Assembly: GCA_950295325.1 (NCBI GenBank)
Contig: OX485808.1
Coordinates: 30,836,527-30,900,526 of the forward strand
Length of the DNA: 64,000 nt
Direction: 5' to 3'
Source of the DNA: Polytrichum commune
Taxonomy: Eukaryota; Streptophyta; Polytrichopsida; Polytrichales; Polytrichaceae
In this document: in pieces, positions 37,732 to 50,025 of the stretch
Position numbering within the stretch: position 1 is the first letter of the stretch
How the letters are laid out: every line of letters starts with the position of its first letter
Made by a program: the position numbers and the translations under genes
Notes under the pieces: generated by a model
Told to the model about the DNA's origin: nothing
The model's database searches: none
Seen by the model: the letters and a program-made list of their open reading frames with translations, nothing else

Positions 37732-38921
37732 CACTAAATGTTGTATTTAGTGTCATAGGATATTTTATGTCACCCCCGGGGGGTGCACCTTTCATAACAT
37801 GTATGGGTATACATGAGTGCACAAAAGGGGTATTAGTTTGAGCTTTTCATACTAAGTATACGCATCCTACACAAATGACAACTCATAGTTATGTGCATGT
37901 ATGAATGACCTCTAGAAAATATACCACATTTGTACTGGTAGGGTCACTTATTGAGGCTCGTTTATTTGGAACTATGAAGGAGGATGAGGAGTGTGATTAT
38001 GATCACACATTGATTAATGATTTTAGTGCACTAGGTGGTGAAAAGGAAAATCGTAAAAGACAATTCAAACATGTGCAAGGATATTGTCATAGAGATGGAA
38101 TTCATGCAATTGTAAGTTGGAAATGATTTGCATGGGGATGTGGAGTTGCAAAGTGAGCTTTGACATGAAAATGAACATGGAAATGTTGGAATACACTTCA
38201 ATCTCATGTAACATCCATTGAGGCTTATGTAGAGGTAGGGGAGTCTAGAATTTTCATAAGTACACTTGTGCCTAAACTCCTTATTGTCATAAATCATTAT
38301 ACTATGTTAAATCTTGATTGTGATTGTGGAGTGCGTTTTGGAACACACATGAAGCTAGAATTATCAAGAAAAAAAAAACATGGTAGACCAAAAATCTTAG
38401 CTCCAATTAAGGTTTGGTTTGTTACGAAGGTTTATAATGATGTGTAGAAAATTTGTTGGGTGGAATACATGGAACTGATTGACTGATCGACCATCCATCA
38501 AACATGAAGATAGGCTTATGTTGGTAACTAAAAGGAACCAACAATAAGTGGACTTACGATCTTACAAATTATTTGATGATATATTTAGAAATAATAATCA
38601 CATTCACTTTTATGGCATATATTATAGACTTAGATACTTACGAAGATGAAAAAGTGATTCAAATACTCACAAAGTTTGGTATATTATGCATCCTAACATT
38701 TATATAACGAACTATTATCATGGATCATTGAAATTTGGATGAAAAAACACTTTACTAAACTTGTGACAATAATTGCAACAATGTAACTCTATTATGCCCA
38801 TAGTTTTCTCAAGGAATGACAAATTACATTGGGTGTACATTTAGTGTTGGTAACACTACAAGGGTGGTTTATAATTAGTGTTGAGCAAGACAAACATAAT
38901 TGGTGCCACTAAATTTAGTAT
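37732..38921. mobile_element. CACTA-ended element, copy B (long form)
   Basis: The left end CACTAAATGTTGTATTTAGT then GTCATAGGATATTTTATGTC matches copy C inverted. The right side (AAGGAATGACAAATTACATT, ACATTTAGTGTTGGTAACAC, TTGAGCAAGACAA) matches copy A. At about 1.19 kb it is 2.5-3.5 times longer than copies A and C. The extra interior holds an open stretch from about 37914 to 38126 with a coding-like look (73 codons, GTMKEDEECDYDHTLI...) that I cannot assign. It could be a decayed transposase piece or a captured fragment. Confidence 0.6.
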
Positions 38922-39758
38922 AGTCTCTTTTAAGACAAATTTCTTTTTGATAATTGTTGTTAGATCCACACCTAATTACACACCACTCAAATAATATAGG
39001 TGTCCGACTAAAATAAGTAACCGAATTTGGCCCGCTTACCTTAGTGCCCCCATTTGGAAAACCCCGGGTGGCCCGAAGTTTCGAAAGGCGACCCTGCGTC
39101 ATTCCTGTTCTCTGTTTGAAGGCGACCTCTGGTACTCCAGCTTCGCCTTCAGAGCTTCTCAAAGGATTGACACGAACAGAAGAAGAAACGAAGGCCGTCG
39201 GCGTAGTTTAGGTTCAGAAATTTGCGTAGTGACGGTGCTTCATGCGGAATCATCGTAGCTGCCAATATCTTATGCCACGAATTCACGGCATATTTCTCAC
39301 TTTGCAGCTCTTCAAGTACACGATTCATGCTCACACACTCGCGGGAGTTCGGTTTCGATGACACACGAGGGTTAGAGAGCCCCTGGTAGTCATCAATTAG
39401 GTCTAAGATTATTACAGGAAGTGATTTTTTCTCAGAGATTATGAATTGTGGTTTATTTTAAGTGCGAAAAGAAGGGATGCAGGCGATTTTGAACAGGTTT
39501 GAGATCAATAGAGGCGTAGCGAGCTTTCCTGATTGTTCGTTTGATTTATTATTGTCAATAACGATTTTGATGCTTCAAAATCTAGAGGCAGCACTTGAGA
39601 CCAGGGGAGCTGTTCCAAGTGTAGCGGATTACTGTCTTGAGCTGTGAAACAGGGTGCAAGCTCTGATTTCAAGCGAGAAACTGCAAGGGAGTCGCAGCCT
39701 CATTTGAGCTCTGTTTTTAGAGCTTTGAGCAATCGAGTAAGGAAGGAAGGCAGGCAAG
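38922..39758. other. Element remnant and upstream region of the NEMF gene
   Basis: 38922-39046 ends in GGCCCGCTTACCTTAG and belongs to the AAGGTATGTGGGCC-related family, read inverted. From about 39050 GC content rises. A minus-strand frame from ATG 39328 down to 39149 encodes about 59 residues (MNRVLEELQSEKYAV..., IPHEAPSLRKFLN) with a protein-like composition, head to head with NEMF. It may be a first exon or a truncated gene, but I see no continuation. Confidence 0.4.
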
Positions 39759-42700
39759 ATGGTGAAACTACGTATGAACACAGCCGATGTGGCAGCCGAA
39801 GTGCACTGTCTGCGGAGGCTCATAGGCATGCGGTGCGCGAATGTGTACGATTTGACGCCGAAGGTAAGATCCGTTCCAGTGCAAATGGAGTGGCATTACT
39901 TGTCCTATTCTCTACTTAGAAAGTTGTTTGAATGTCGAACATAGGGCAAGTACGTCTGCAGGAGAATTCTGATTTACTTTTGACCCTGTGATGACAAGCT
40001 TCAATCTGCTCATGATCATCGAAATTGTAATAAGCTATATTACTTGCGAGCATGTGGAGGTAAAATTGACTTCTGCTCCACAGACGAATTTTTTAATTGA
40101 CGAAATCTTATGTTCCATGGTTACTGTTTCTAAAAAACAATGCAATCGTGTAAGTCGCTTCTCAGAATATCAGCTGAACTCCATTACTTGTCCTATAGCA
40201 AATGGTTTTGATTACTGCCCTATTCGCTACGTAAAGTTGTTTGAATTTCGGAAATAGGGCGAGTAGGTCTGCACGAGAGCCTTGATTCACTTTAGTCTCT
40301 GTGACGACAAGCTTCAATCTGCTTATGATCATCGAAATTTGTTTGAAGCAATATTTCTTGCAAAGACGTGGAGTTATAATTGACGTCTGCTCCAATAGAC
40401 GAAGTTTATATTTGATGAAATCTAATGATTCTGGACTACTGTTTTTTTAACAATGCAATCCTTTAAGTCGCTTCCTAGAATAACAGCTCAACTCATACTT
40501 CAGAGCTTTGGCCTGTTCACCGAATCCTACACACTTCACCTCGAATTTAGCGGTAGATTAGCACGTCGGCAGTAGTTGAATAAGTATTGTGGACAATGAC
40601 GTTTCCCGCCGTCTTGTGTTTAAATTGGCTTTGTTAGAGCTTCTTTGGATACATCTACAGTCTAGAATCTGCTTAAATAGTCCGAGAAGCATGAGTTACA
40701 GAGGAGACGTTAGTTTGGAGTTTGCTACTCATTGCTGCTAATTAAATAAATCCGATTTCCCTGAAGTTTTTCTCACTGCTTACTGATCTTCACTTGCAGA
40801 CTTATGTTTTCAAATTAGCCAAGAGCAGTGGAGTGACAGAGTCTGGTGAAAGTGAAAGAGCTTTGCTGCTTCTTGAGAGCGGTGTGCGGCTTCATACCAC
40901 CGAATTTGCTAGGTAAGTTGGTTTTAGAAGTGCATCGTCAATTTGCTACGTCATATTCATAAGAGACAGTCACCAATTGACCTGCGCCTTTGGTGCTTTG
41001 TTTTGAGCCTCAAGTGCTTTGTGTTGAACCTCTCTGCCCTTGCACGTTGTAGCTTTTAGAATTTATTATTATTTGTTGTGATAAATTCAGACACATTTTT
41101 CTTTTTTCACGGCAGTGATCAATTGAGTTGTTCATATCCTTTTCTTTCCCACATGTAACTATCTTTCCTTCAGAATGGAGGACTGCCAGCGAGTGTGGTG
41201 AAGGATTTCTATATTCATTTAATATTTATATATGAATAGTGCCATCTCTTTGGAAGGAAGTTATTGCTTTTGTGCTGCCTTTTGACAAAGGATATGGTGG
41301 CAGGGACAAGAGTGTAACTCCATCTGGCTTTACTCTTAAATTGAGGAAGCACATACGCACGCGCAGGTTGGAGGATGTTCGTCAGCTTGGCATTGATCGG
41401 GTAACAATGATACTAAAACTATGAAGAAGCTTCACAATCTCAAAACTTCATGCTGAACTTCAACAGAGATATACATGCCGCGACAATGCAAATAGCCACA
41501 CGACTTCATAAGATAACAAACTTAATTGATAAATTAAAAGCAAGCATGGCTAGTAAGTATTGAGTGAAACTATTCAGTTGAAGGTAGCAAGCAGTCAACC
41601 TGACAAATGAGAAATGGATGTTATAGGTGGTGGATCTACAATTTGGCATGGGGGAGGGAACCCACCACATTATACTGGAGCTCTATGCACAGGGCAACAT
41701 ATTGCTTACAGATGGTGATTATAATGTGCTCACTTTACTTCGCACACATAGGTACATCTGCTGGACACTAGAACCTAGCAACCTCTTGCTCTCAAGCTGA
41801 ATTGAGAACTTTCTGGATTCCAATTTTATGTAACTCTTCCAGTCATCTAGGTGCCGGAAAGCATAAGGTTGTATTTGAATCATTGTGGTCTTGTGCAGGG
41901 ATGATGATAAAGGCTTAGTGATGATGGCAAAGCATCAGTATCCCATTAATTCTTGCCGCTTGTTTGAAAGAAGCACACTGGAGAAAGTGGCTCTTGCAAT
42001 GAAAGAGCAGAAAGTACAGGAGCCAGAGGACGAAGATCAATCTATTATACCCAGGGAGGCAGTTCCTGAAGTCACAGCTCAGGAGCCCAAGAAAGGGAAG
42101 GGTAAAGGAGAGAAGGTTGTGAAAGAGAAGAAAGTAAAAGCCCCGTGGGGGAAGAAGGAGGATAGTGGACGCACCTTGAAATCGGTGCTTGCAGATTGTT
42201 TAGGCTATGGACCTGCCTTGTGTGAGCATATTATTCTAGATTCAGGACTTCAATCAGGAACTAAAGTGACTGTGGATAGCGATGGGGTGGTAAGCACAAC
42301 CAAGGCTGAGTTGGAGGCCTTAATGGCAGCTGTTAAGAGGTTTGAGGACTGGCTGGAGAGTGTGGTGAATGGAAGTTTTGTTCCTGAAGGTTACATCTAC
42401 ATGCAAAAGAAGAAGATAGCGAAAGGCAAGACCTCAGTTGTTGAGCGGCAAGAGCAGGAGGAGAAGGTGGGCATGCAGGAAGCAAAAACTCTGTTACTCT
42501 TATCAAGTGGTGTAGCTCTGGATCATTCATTCATTGGCTCACAAACTTTGTTTAAAGAAAAGGAAGGGGTTGGCCCTGTTAACATACCTGTGTCAAAGTT
42601 GTCGTCTGATGAGGATGCATGTGAACTGATGGTGCAGGTTTATGATGAGTTCGCACCACTTCCAATGAAGCAATTTGACGATAGGACTGCAATGAAGATG

Positions 42701-45700
42701 GACACCTTTGATCTTGCAATGGATGAGTTCTTCAGCAAGATTGAAGGGCAAAGGGCTGAACAACAACGCAAGGCACAAGAAGATTCTGCATTCTCAAAGC
42801 TTGACAAGATTCGGGCTGACCAGGTCATTCTCTGTTCCACTCTGGAATGTAGCTTATTTTTGTACAACATTAGTAAGCCTCATTTCCATCCTGTATTCTA
42901 AATTCTTTCAGCTTCACATGTATTTCCATGGTGACGCTGCTCTTGAAGCATGTAGAGAGCCAGTGTTCCTAAGAGGAGAATTTCCAAAGCCCTCTCAGGA
43001 AAAGTAGGGTGTTTTCTTGAATTAGTAAACTGTTGGCTTTTGTTTTCCTACTTCAGGGTTTTGTCTTATCTCTCCTGTTTTTTTTGGTGCCCAAATTGAG
43101 GTCTTACTACACATGTTATACAACAATTTGAGTGTCCCCATTAAGTTACCTCTGGAGATCAGTAGCTGAGACTCAATCAGTCAGTGAGGATGTCGTGGAA
43201 GGTGGCATCTTCCATGCAGATTGATTATTGTGGATGGCTTCTGTTCAAATGGCTTTCCACCATTTGGCTATTGCTGTGTGTATACTTTGATTTCTATTTC
43301 ATTCTAGTTTCTGATTGCCTCCTTTTGGATTTCTTGAAATAGAGTATGTAACTATAAGAGCTTTGCATTAACTATCTCCCTTAGTTCTTACTTTGTGGTT
43401 GACTGGTTACATTTATCTGTAAGTGTTTTCTGAACCTCAACATGTACAAGGATATTTAGTGTAGAGTCGGGGAGCTACTTGAAAGGTGATATGCAGGGAA
43501 ATAAGACAGTTGAAGGGGTGATTTGCTGGAGGCAAGCTCCAAAATGTTTATGAGCTAATGGTGTTGAACTTGCTGAATTTGTGCAGACGCATAGGGTCCA
43601 GGCTCTCAAGCAGGAGATCGACCAGACAGTGCGCATGGCGGAGTTGATAGAGTATAATTTGGAAGATGTTGATGGTGCAATATTGGCTGTCCGCTCGATT
43701 CTCGCAAGTGGAATGGACTGGAAAGATCTAGCAAGGATGATCAAGGATGAGAAGAAAGCAGGCAATCCTGTGGCAGGGCTCATCCACAGCCTTCAGCTAG
43801 ATAAAAATCAGATTACTCTACTCCTGAGCAATAACCTTGACGACATGGATGACGACGAAAAAACACAGCCTGTCACCAAAGTAAGTATATACATCACAAT
43901 ATATATTTCTTGTTCTTGAATTTTCTTTCTAGAGATTTACTATTGTTAAAAGTCATACTCTGGCTGAGAAATAGACTCCACCGGACTTAATATGTAATTC
44001 TTGGTGAGTTCTCCTGTGACAGAATTGTTGACTATTTCGAATTTCAGGGAGTGAAAATAAATCGCACTTGACGTATTTGTTCTTGAACATATGGACAATG
44101 GCAAAACTGACTTCACTCTTCTATCCACAGGTAGAAGTGGACATAGACCTTTCCGCACATGCAAATGCGCGGCGCTGGTTTGAGCAGAAGAAGAAGCATG
44201 CGGTCAAGCAAGATAAAACTATGGCCGCACATGAGAAGGCTTTCAAAGCAGCTGAAAAGAAAACCCAGCAGCAACTTGCTCAGGTACATTCCAGGAAAGA
44301 TTTGCCAGGTGTACATACAGGTCACTGCATACCTATGCCAACATTATCACTAAGTCTCTGAATATCCCAAGAATTTCAACCTCCACTGAATGTGGGAAGT
44401 GGGTGAAGTGAGTTGGTGTAATTGATGGTTTGCATTATGAAATGCACATCCATCATCAGTCAAGTGGGGTTACTGAGCCAGCTCTAATCACCATCAAATT
44501 CATTAAGATTGTATTAGTGCAACATACCTTCATTCCAGGCATAAATGACTTGACAAAGTAGCTGCGTCTAGTGGTGTTTAACTTGGCACAGATTCTCCTC
44601 TTTTTTTCTTCTTCTTTGTATTGAACTTTTGAATAGCTGAATATGGGGACTTGGTGCTGGTATTTCAGGCAAAGAGTGTCGCTGCAATCTCACATCTGCG
44701 AAAGGTGCACTGGTTTGAAAAGTTCAATTGGTTCATCAGCAGCGAGAACTATTTGGTCATCAGTGGTCGGGATGCACAGCAAAATGAGCTTGTGGTCAAG
44801 CGCTACATGAAGAAAGGAGATCTGTAAGTTTTAAAACACTTTGATGCTGCAAATGTACTAAGCATATCTGCGGATTACATTAAGTTCAAGCATCAGGACT
44901 TAGGAAGGCTTACCTGCAGTTTAGAGGGAGCTTGGCTTGTTGTTATCTTATGCCGCAAGTTGAAGATGGTATGGGGATCCTTCACAGGCAACATTAGAGC
45001 TAGCATGGGCAGCTGACATTGCTGAGGGCGTGGGTTGGGAAGATATGTGCATGCAGAGTTGCATGGCGCCTCAAGCACTGTGATCAAGAATCATGACCCT
45101 GTGCATCCTATTCCACCGCTCACTATCAATCAGGCTGGGTTATTTACGGTATGTTCTTGTAATTGACTCAATATAAAGTTGCTTGTCCAATCTTCTTTGT
45201 GATCTGCTCCATTATGAAACTTTGAGATTGCTGATTAATGCAAGGGCATCCGACATCTCAGGTGTGCAGGAGTCAAGCTTGGGATAGCAAGATCATCACA
45301 AGCGCCTGGTGGGTGGAGGCACATCAAGTCAGCAAGACTGCACCAACAGGAGAGTACCTGACGGTTGGCAGCTTCATGGTTCGGGGCAAGAAAAACTTCC
45401 TGCCTCCAAACCCGCTGGTTATGGGCTTTGGGTTGCTGTTCAGGTTAGATGAGAGCTGTATAGCCGCACATCTAAACGAGCGGCGTGTGCGAGGCGAAGG
45501 GGAAGTAGAGGAGGACCGAAGCTCCCGAGATCTGGCAGACCAGGACGGACTGGGGTTGACAGGCAGTGGTGTTGAACAAGTCGAGGAGGAGGATGCTGAC
45601 ACGGTGACGATCGTGACTTCGGACAGAGCCAACGCCTCGGGTAGAGGATCTGTGAAAGAAGAGAGTGGCACTCGACCTGAAGAGGAAGAGCTGAAGGTGG

Positions 45701-48440
45701 AAGATGGAGCCATTGATGACGTGGAGAGGGGTGATGATCAATCATCACAGCTAGAACTTCAAGAAGGGGAAGCGGACAAAGATGATGCGAATGAAGAGAG
45801 CAGTGAAGATGACGTGTCGGGACTGGACGCATTGCTCGATCGTGCGCTCGAGCTGCGGGCTGCGCCTGTGAAAAGCAGCAGCAGCAGCAGCAAGTATGGG
45901 CTCGATTCGTTGCACTCACAGGTTTTCGACACAGAAGCGGACACGACGGTTCTTCCCAAACCTACCCAGAGAGAGAAGCCCTACATCTCCAAAGCAGAAA
46001 GAAGGAAAGCGAAGAAGGGTGGGAAGACCGACAGTGTGGAATTCGAAGAGGACGCAGCGAAAGACAACAACAGCTCAAGAAACGACCAAGCTAGCACGAG
46101 AGACGACAAAGCGTCGGAGGCGGGGGAGAAACTTGGACGAGGGCGGAAGGGCAAGTTGAAAAAGATCAAGGGGAAATATGCAGAACAGGATGAGGATGAA
46201 CGGGAGCTTCGGATGTCCTTGTTAGCAGTAAGTGTTTCTAACACAGTTTATAATGATGCTCTTTACCATTCTACTCGCATGGTCCAGAGTAGTGTTTCTG
46301 AAGTTTCTATCGACAGTCTGCAGGACGGAAAGGTGCAAAGGCCTTGGTTGCGTCATCAGATTCTATGAAGAAAGATGTCAAGACCAACTTCAAAACTGCC
46401 CTTCCTAGTGGTGCTACTGAAGGTTTTTACTTACAACCCTGCTACTCTCTACTTCCAATTTGAATGCGGATGCTTGTTCACACTCTCTCGTACGACTGTT
46501 GCATTTAATCTGAATTTTTATCCGTGTGTGCTCATCTAGCTCGTTGTCTGACTGTACATCAGAGGATGCTGTGTTGAGCTCAAAGGTATGCTACAAGTGC
46601 AAGAAAACTGGACATCTTGCTCGAGACTGTCCAACTATAGGCATAGAGCCCACGGTTGCAAGTGGGGATGGAGACAACTCTTTGAAAGCCACGTCTCAGT
46701 CACAACCTCAATTGAAAGGTACCTTCCTTCATTGTCTGTTGGCTAAAATACTAGAAGGAAGAATGTAGTGGTGGGTTAGCAGATGTTAGGGTAAGGATGA
46801 GCACCTTTGATTTGGAAACTCAGTACCGGTTGTCAACTTGGCGAACGACTGCCTGTGAAGTTGAAGGTCTGCTCTACAGCAGCAAATAGAGTTAATCTAT
46901 TGACAAAGTACTACGGTGTGCTAATTGCCACTCTCTCATTGTGGACGTCTTTTTTCTTTTCTTTTCTATCATCATTTATTGCAGAGGAACAAGTCGAACC
47001 AGAGGATGCTCACAACGGGCTTGATCAAACAAACGATTCTCGCACGGGTACCGGAAGTGTGGACAAACCTGTTGACGGGTTGAGCCGACGAGCTCGTGCA
47101 AAGGCGACGGAGAAGGAGATTGCAGCACTCTTAGCAGAAGAGAATATTGTGGAGTTAGGAGAAGATGAGCGGGAGAAGTTGACGGAGCTGGACTCACTTA
47201 CTGGATGCCCGACTCCGAGTGACGTTTTGCTGTATGCAGTTCCCGTGTGCGCGCCCTACCAAGCCCTGCAAGGCTTCAAGTATCGCGTCAAGCTCACACC
47301 TGGGAATGCAAAGAAAGGCAAAGGTCAGTAACTGGAACCAAGTACTCATTTTTTGCTGCTGATTGATTGCATCGGTACTTCACCTTTCTCATGTGCATCG
47401 ATCATATAAAGTCTTAAAAGAGCTGGATGGGTGGCTTACACCCAAGGTCTCAAACCCAGATCCATGGGAACTCTGAGGTTAAGCTGCCTAAGGCCAAAAT
47501 ATAGTGTTCAGATGGGTGACCTTCTTAACGCTTAATTCCCAGTGCACCCCATCACTATGGTCCACCCAATCATAGTGGGAGTATCTAGGTAAACCAAATA
47601 TTTTCAATCAACCATGTGGAAACCTAGGGGCTTGTCCTTGAGTGAGATCAGGTGCAGGCTAGTTTGAGGTGTTCACCTTTGAAAGGAGGTAGTAGTCTCC
47701 AAGGTCCCTTTGATTCTCGTGATGTCCGTTACGGAAATACATATAGAGATAGATGAACTTGAAGATGAAGCAACACCATAATTCACGCCGGTGGCAACAT
47801 CGGAGTCTTCTCTTTCTATTGGGGGAGATAAGGCGCAGGCCAGCTTGTCCTCGCATGTTCAAGGTGGTCACCTTTGAAAGGAGGTAGTAGTCTCCAAGGT
47901 CCCTTTGATTCTCGTGATGTCCATTTTGGAATCACATATAGAAATAGATGAACTTGAAGATGAGGCAACACCATAATTCACGCCGGTGGCAACATCGGAG
48001 TCTTCTCTTATTGGGGGAGATTAGGCGCAAGCCAGCTTGTCCTCTCATGTTCAAGGTGTTCACCTTTGAAAGGAGGTAGTAGTCTCCAAGGTCCCTTTGA
48101 TTCTCGTGATGTCCAGTTCGGAATTAACATATGGAATAGGTGACCTTGAAGATGAAGCAACACCAGAAAGTCATGCCGGTGCCAACATCGGAGTCGTCTC
48201 GTCTTCTCTTGTAGAGCTGGACTGACTGTGTTTCCCTGTTTTGCAGCGGCCAAATTTGCGGTGGATGTCTTCAGTCACATGCAAGAGGTTGCTCCTCGAG
48301 AGAAGGAGCTGATGAAAGCTCTCACTGATCCTGAGCTTGTGGCATGCATGATTGCAAACGTCAAAGTCACTGCGCCAGGCGCGACAAAGTTGAAACAGGC
48401 ACAGAAGAAGGGTAAAAAAGCTTCCAACAAAAAGGAGTAG
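39759..48440 (+). CDS. NEMF: NEMF/RQC2 homologue (ribosome-associated quality control, NFACT family)
   Basis: Complete 14-exon gene, all phases consistent: 39759-39863, 40800-40912, 41304-41400, 41627-41751, 41899-42823, 43587-43880, 44131-44283, 44669-44823, 45043-45148, 45262-46227, 46317-46422, 46563-46718, 46985-47323, 48247-48440; 1277 aa. NFACT-N opens [15 protein letters not shown]; the Asp-Arg pair of LGIDR (104-105) matches the residues that Rqc2 needs to recruit tRNA for C-terminal tailing. A coiled-coil region (about 420-600) precedes NFACT-R ([18 protein letters not shown], about 620-720). Next come a long acidic/basic insert (about 750-1010), a CCHC zinc knuckle (C1058, C1061, H1066, C1071) and NFACT-C with a Lys-rich tail. 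The family binds 60S subunits carrying stalled nascent chains and works with the Listerin E3 ligase. The protein is at the long end for the family because of the charged insert. The exon 5 donor (CAG/GTCATT) is non-optimal but keeps phase. Confidence 0.95.
47431..47550 (+). mobile_element. 5S-rRNA-derived sequence in NEMF intron 13 (Cassandra-type LTR or 5S SINE)
   Basis: Over almost exactly 120 bp the sequence follows plant 5S rRNA. GATCCATGGGAACTCTGAGG aligns with 5S GATCCCATCAGAACTCC; GGTTAAGCTGCCTAAGG with the A block AGTTAAGCGTGCTTGGG; CAGATGGGTGACC with the C block AGGATGGGTGACC; and it closes with TGCACCCC. The spacing between A and C blocks is within 2 nt of 5S. The divergence (many transitions, indels) rules out a functional 5S gene. 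Cassandra TRIM retrotransposons carry such a 5S domain in their LTRs, and some SINEs have 5S heads. A TATA-like CATATAAAG precedes it by about 25 bp. Confidence 0.8.
47671..48220. repeat. Three tandem copies of a 193-bp unit in NEMF intron 13
   Basis: The block CACCTTTGAAAGGAGGTAGT then AGTCTCCAAGGTCCCTTTGA starts near 47671, 47866 and 48058 (periods about 195 and 192 bp). Each copy also contains ATAGATGAACTTGAAGATGA or a close variant, and GGTGGCAACATCGGAGTC. The copies are highly similar, so the expansion is recent. The last copy ends about 30 bp before the exon 14 acceptor. Confidence 0.92.
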
Positions 48441-48916
48441 CTTGAACTGTACCTTACTGTGAAGATCGTATCAATTTCACGATCCAGATCACTCCGGTGA
48501 AACGAACATGCAATTTTCGGATGGGCCTGAGTCTCTCCTGCCCCGACATGTTTGCTTTAGATTACTCCATTGAACTTGAAGTTGTTGCAAAAAAATTGTG
48601 TCATCTTCTCTCGAGCATGAGCCTTCTCGTGCATGTGTAAAACCCGCCACACATCTCGTGAAGGGAGATATAGTAAAATTTATCTACTGCGCACTGTGAA
48701 TGAATGCTGGAGCTTCAATTCAATCAAGTCGCTAAAATCCAAACAGTGTCTCTACACCAGAAAGAGCATAAGGTTTTTGGTTTCTATTTAGACTCTGGTA
48801 CACATTTTTGCAGACCCACACTGAAGGAGGCTTGAAAGAGATCCACGGACCACTATTATGTATGAAAAAACCAATGCACTTAGAGAGTGTGTTGTAAGAG
48901 CAAGGTTATTCATGGA
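48441..48916. other. 3' flank of NEMF
   Basis: No further exon follows the stop codon TAG at 48438-48440. The next few hundred bases have the AT-rich look of a 3' UTR. No coding or RNA feature is recognised before the MITE that starts near 48917. Confidence 0.5.
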
Positions 48917-49643
48917 TACTTCAGCATTACACTAGAGCTTGAGGGCCCATGACCACATAAGTCTAAATCTCTCATTGGTGGAAAATGCCAAGACCGTCCC
49001 ACCTCACTTTATACAAGAGCTTGAGGGCCCATGACCAGTGAATTCTAAATCTCTCATTGGTGGAAAATCCCAAGACTGTCTCATTCCACTTTATACTAGA
49101 GCTTGAGGGCCCATGACCATTGAATTCTAAACCTCTCATTGGTGGGAAATGCCAAGACTTTCCCATTTCACTTTATACTAGAGCTTGAGGTCCCATGACC
49201 AATGAATTCTAAATCTCTCGGTGGTGTAAAATGCCAAGACCGTCCCACTTACTTTACACTAGAGCTTGAGGGCCTAGGGGACCAAGGGAGTTTTGCATGG
49301 ATGAAAAACCTAATAGAGTTCTACATGGCATGCAATGAATAATGTTTCATTGTCTAACAGATTTTATGCCAAGCCCACCTCAAAGAGATGGGTCTAATAC
49401 AAAACATGACAATTCCAAAATTTCACAACCGTTGATTTATTATAATTTATTGTGTGGGAGGGATAGGATAATTGTGAAATGGAATTTGGTGGACAGCCCG
49501 GTTGCGTATGTTTTTACACTACACTTGAACGTCCCATACTGCACAAAACTCCATTTCAATGTTCCATGGGACAACCTTTGGATGAGTTTCCAAGGCCCTC
49601 ACACTACCTCAGGGTCCAACCCTTGGCTAGTGTAAGTGGCTAG
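48917..49643. mobile_element. MITE related to 58634, with internal 82-bp tandem amplification
   Basis: It aligns with the 58634-59132 element along its length: GAGGGCCCATGACC, CTCTCATTGGTGGAAAA, ACATGGCATGCAATGAATAA then TGTTTCATTG, ACAACCGTTGATTTATT, ACACTACACTTGA, GGGACAACCTTTGGA, CCTTGGCTAGTGTAAGTGGC. Near its left end, one segment of about 82 bp is repeated four to five times (48934-49290), where the sister element has one. The termini are inverted but diverged. Confidence 0.75.
48934..49290. repeat. 82-bp tandem repeat, about 4.3 copies
   Basis: AGAGCTTGAGGGCCCATGAC recurs at about 48934, 49016, 49098 and 49180, with AGAGCTTGAGGGCC again at 49261. Each copy contains CTCTCATTGGTGGAAAATGC or a close variant. 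The short minus-strand frames across it are repeat artefacts. Confidence 0.92.
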
Positions 49644-49688
49644 CTTTACATCAATGAATGTAAACTACACTAAATACCCACACAACTA

Positions 49689-50025
49689 CACTAGATATTG
49701 CATTTAGTGTCACCAACACTAAATGTAAACCTAACACTATTTGTCATTCCTTGTCAAATTATTTGGGCATTATAGACTTGAAATTTTGCAATTACCATCA
49801 CTTACTAAGCGATTTTTCATCTAAATTTCAAGCATCCATGACATATTTCATTATAAAAAAGTTAGGATGTAGAACATGCCAAGCTTTATTTGAATAGTTG
49901 GCATTTGGATGGACTAAAAGTAAGTTGGGATGACAGAACTTGTGAACTTATTCATAATAAGTGTAATCAGAAAAGTTACGACAATGACATAAAATACCCT
50001 ATGACACTAAATACAATATTTAGCG
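49689..50025. mobile_element. CACTA-ended MITE, copy C
   Basis: It is 337 bp, inverted relative to copies A and B. Left CACTAGATATTGCATTTAGT then GTCACC; right GACACTAAATACAATATTTA then GCG, giving about 24 bp of inverted terminus. It shares TTTGTCATTCCTTG and CATCCATGACATATTTCAT blocks with copy A in reverse orientation. Confidence 0.7.

Noticed and set aside
42333-42530. Cys/Ser/Pro-rich minus-strand frame in NEMF exon 5
   Set aside because: Antisense shadow of a confidently assigned exon.
45440-45919. 159-codon minus-strand frame opposite NEMF exon 10
   Set aside because: It mirrors the acidic, low-complexity coding sequence on the other strand; its Pro/His/Cys-rich product has no domain and the sense exon is well supported.
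48934-49290. CRISPR-like regular repeats
   Set aside because: The 82-bp units are contiguous with no spacers, in a eukaryotic genome, inside a MITE.
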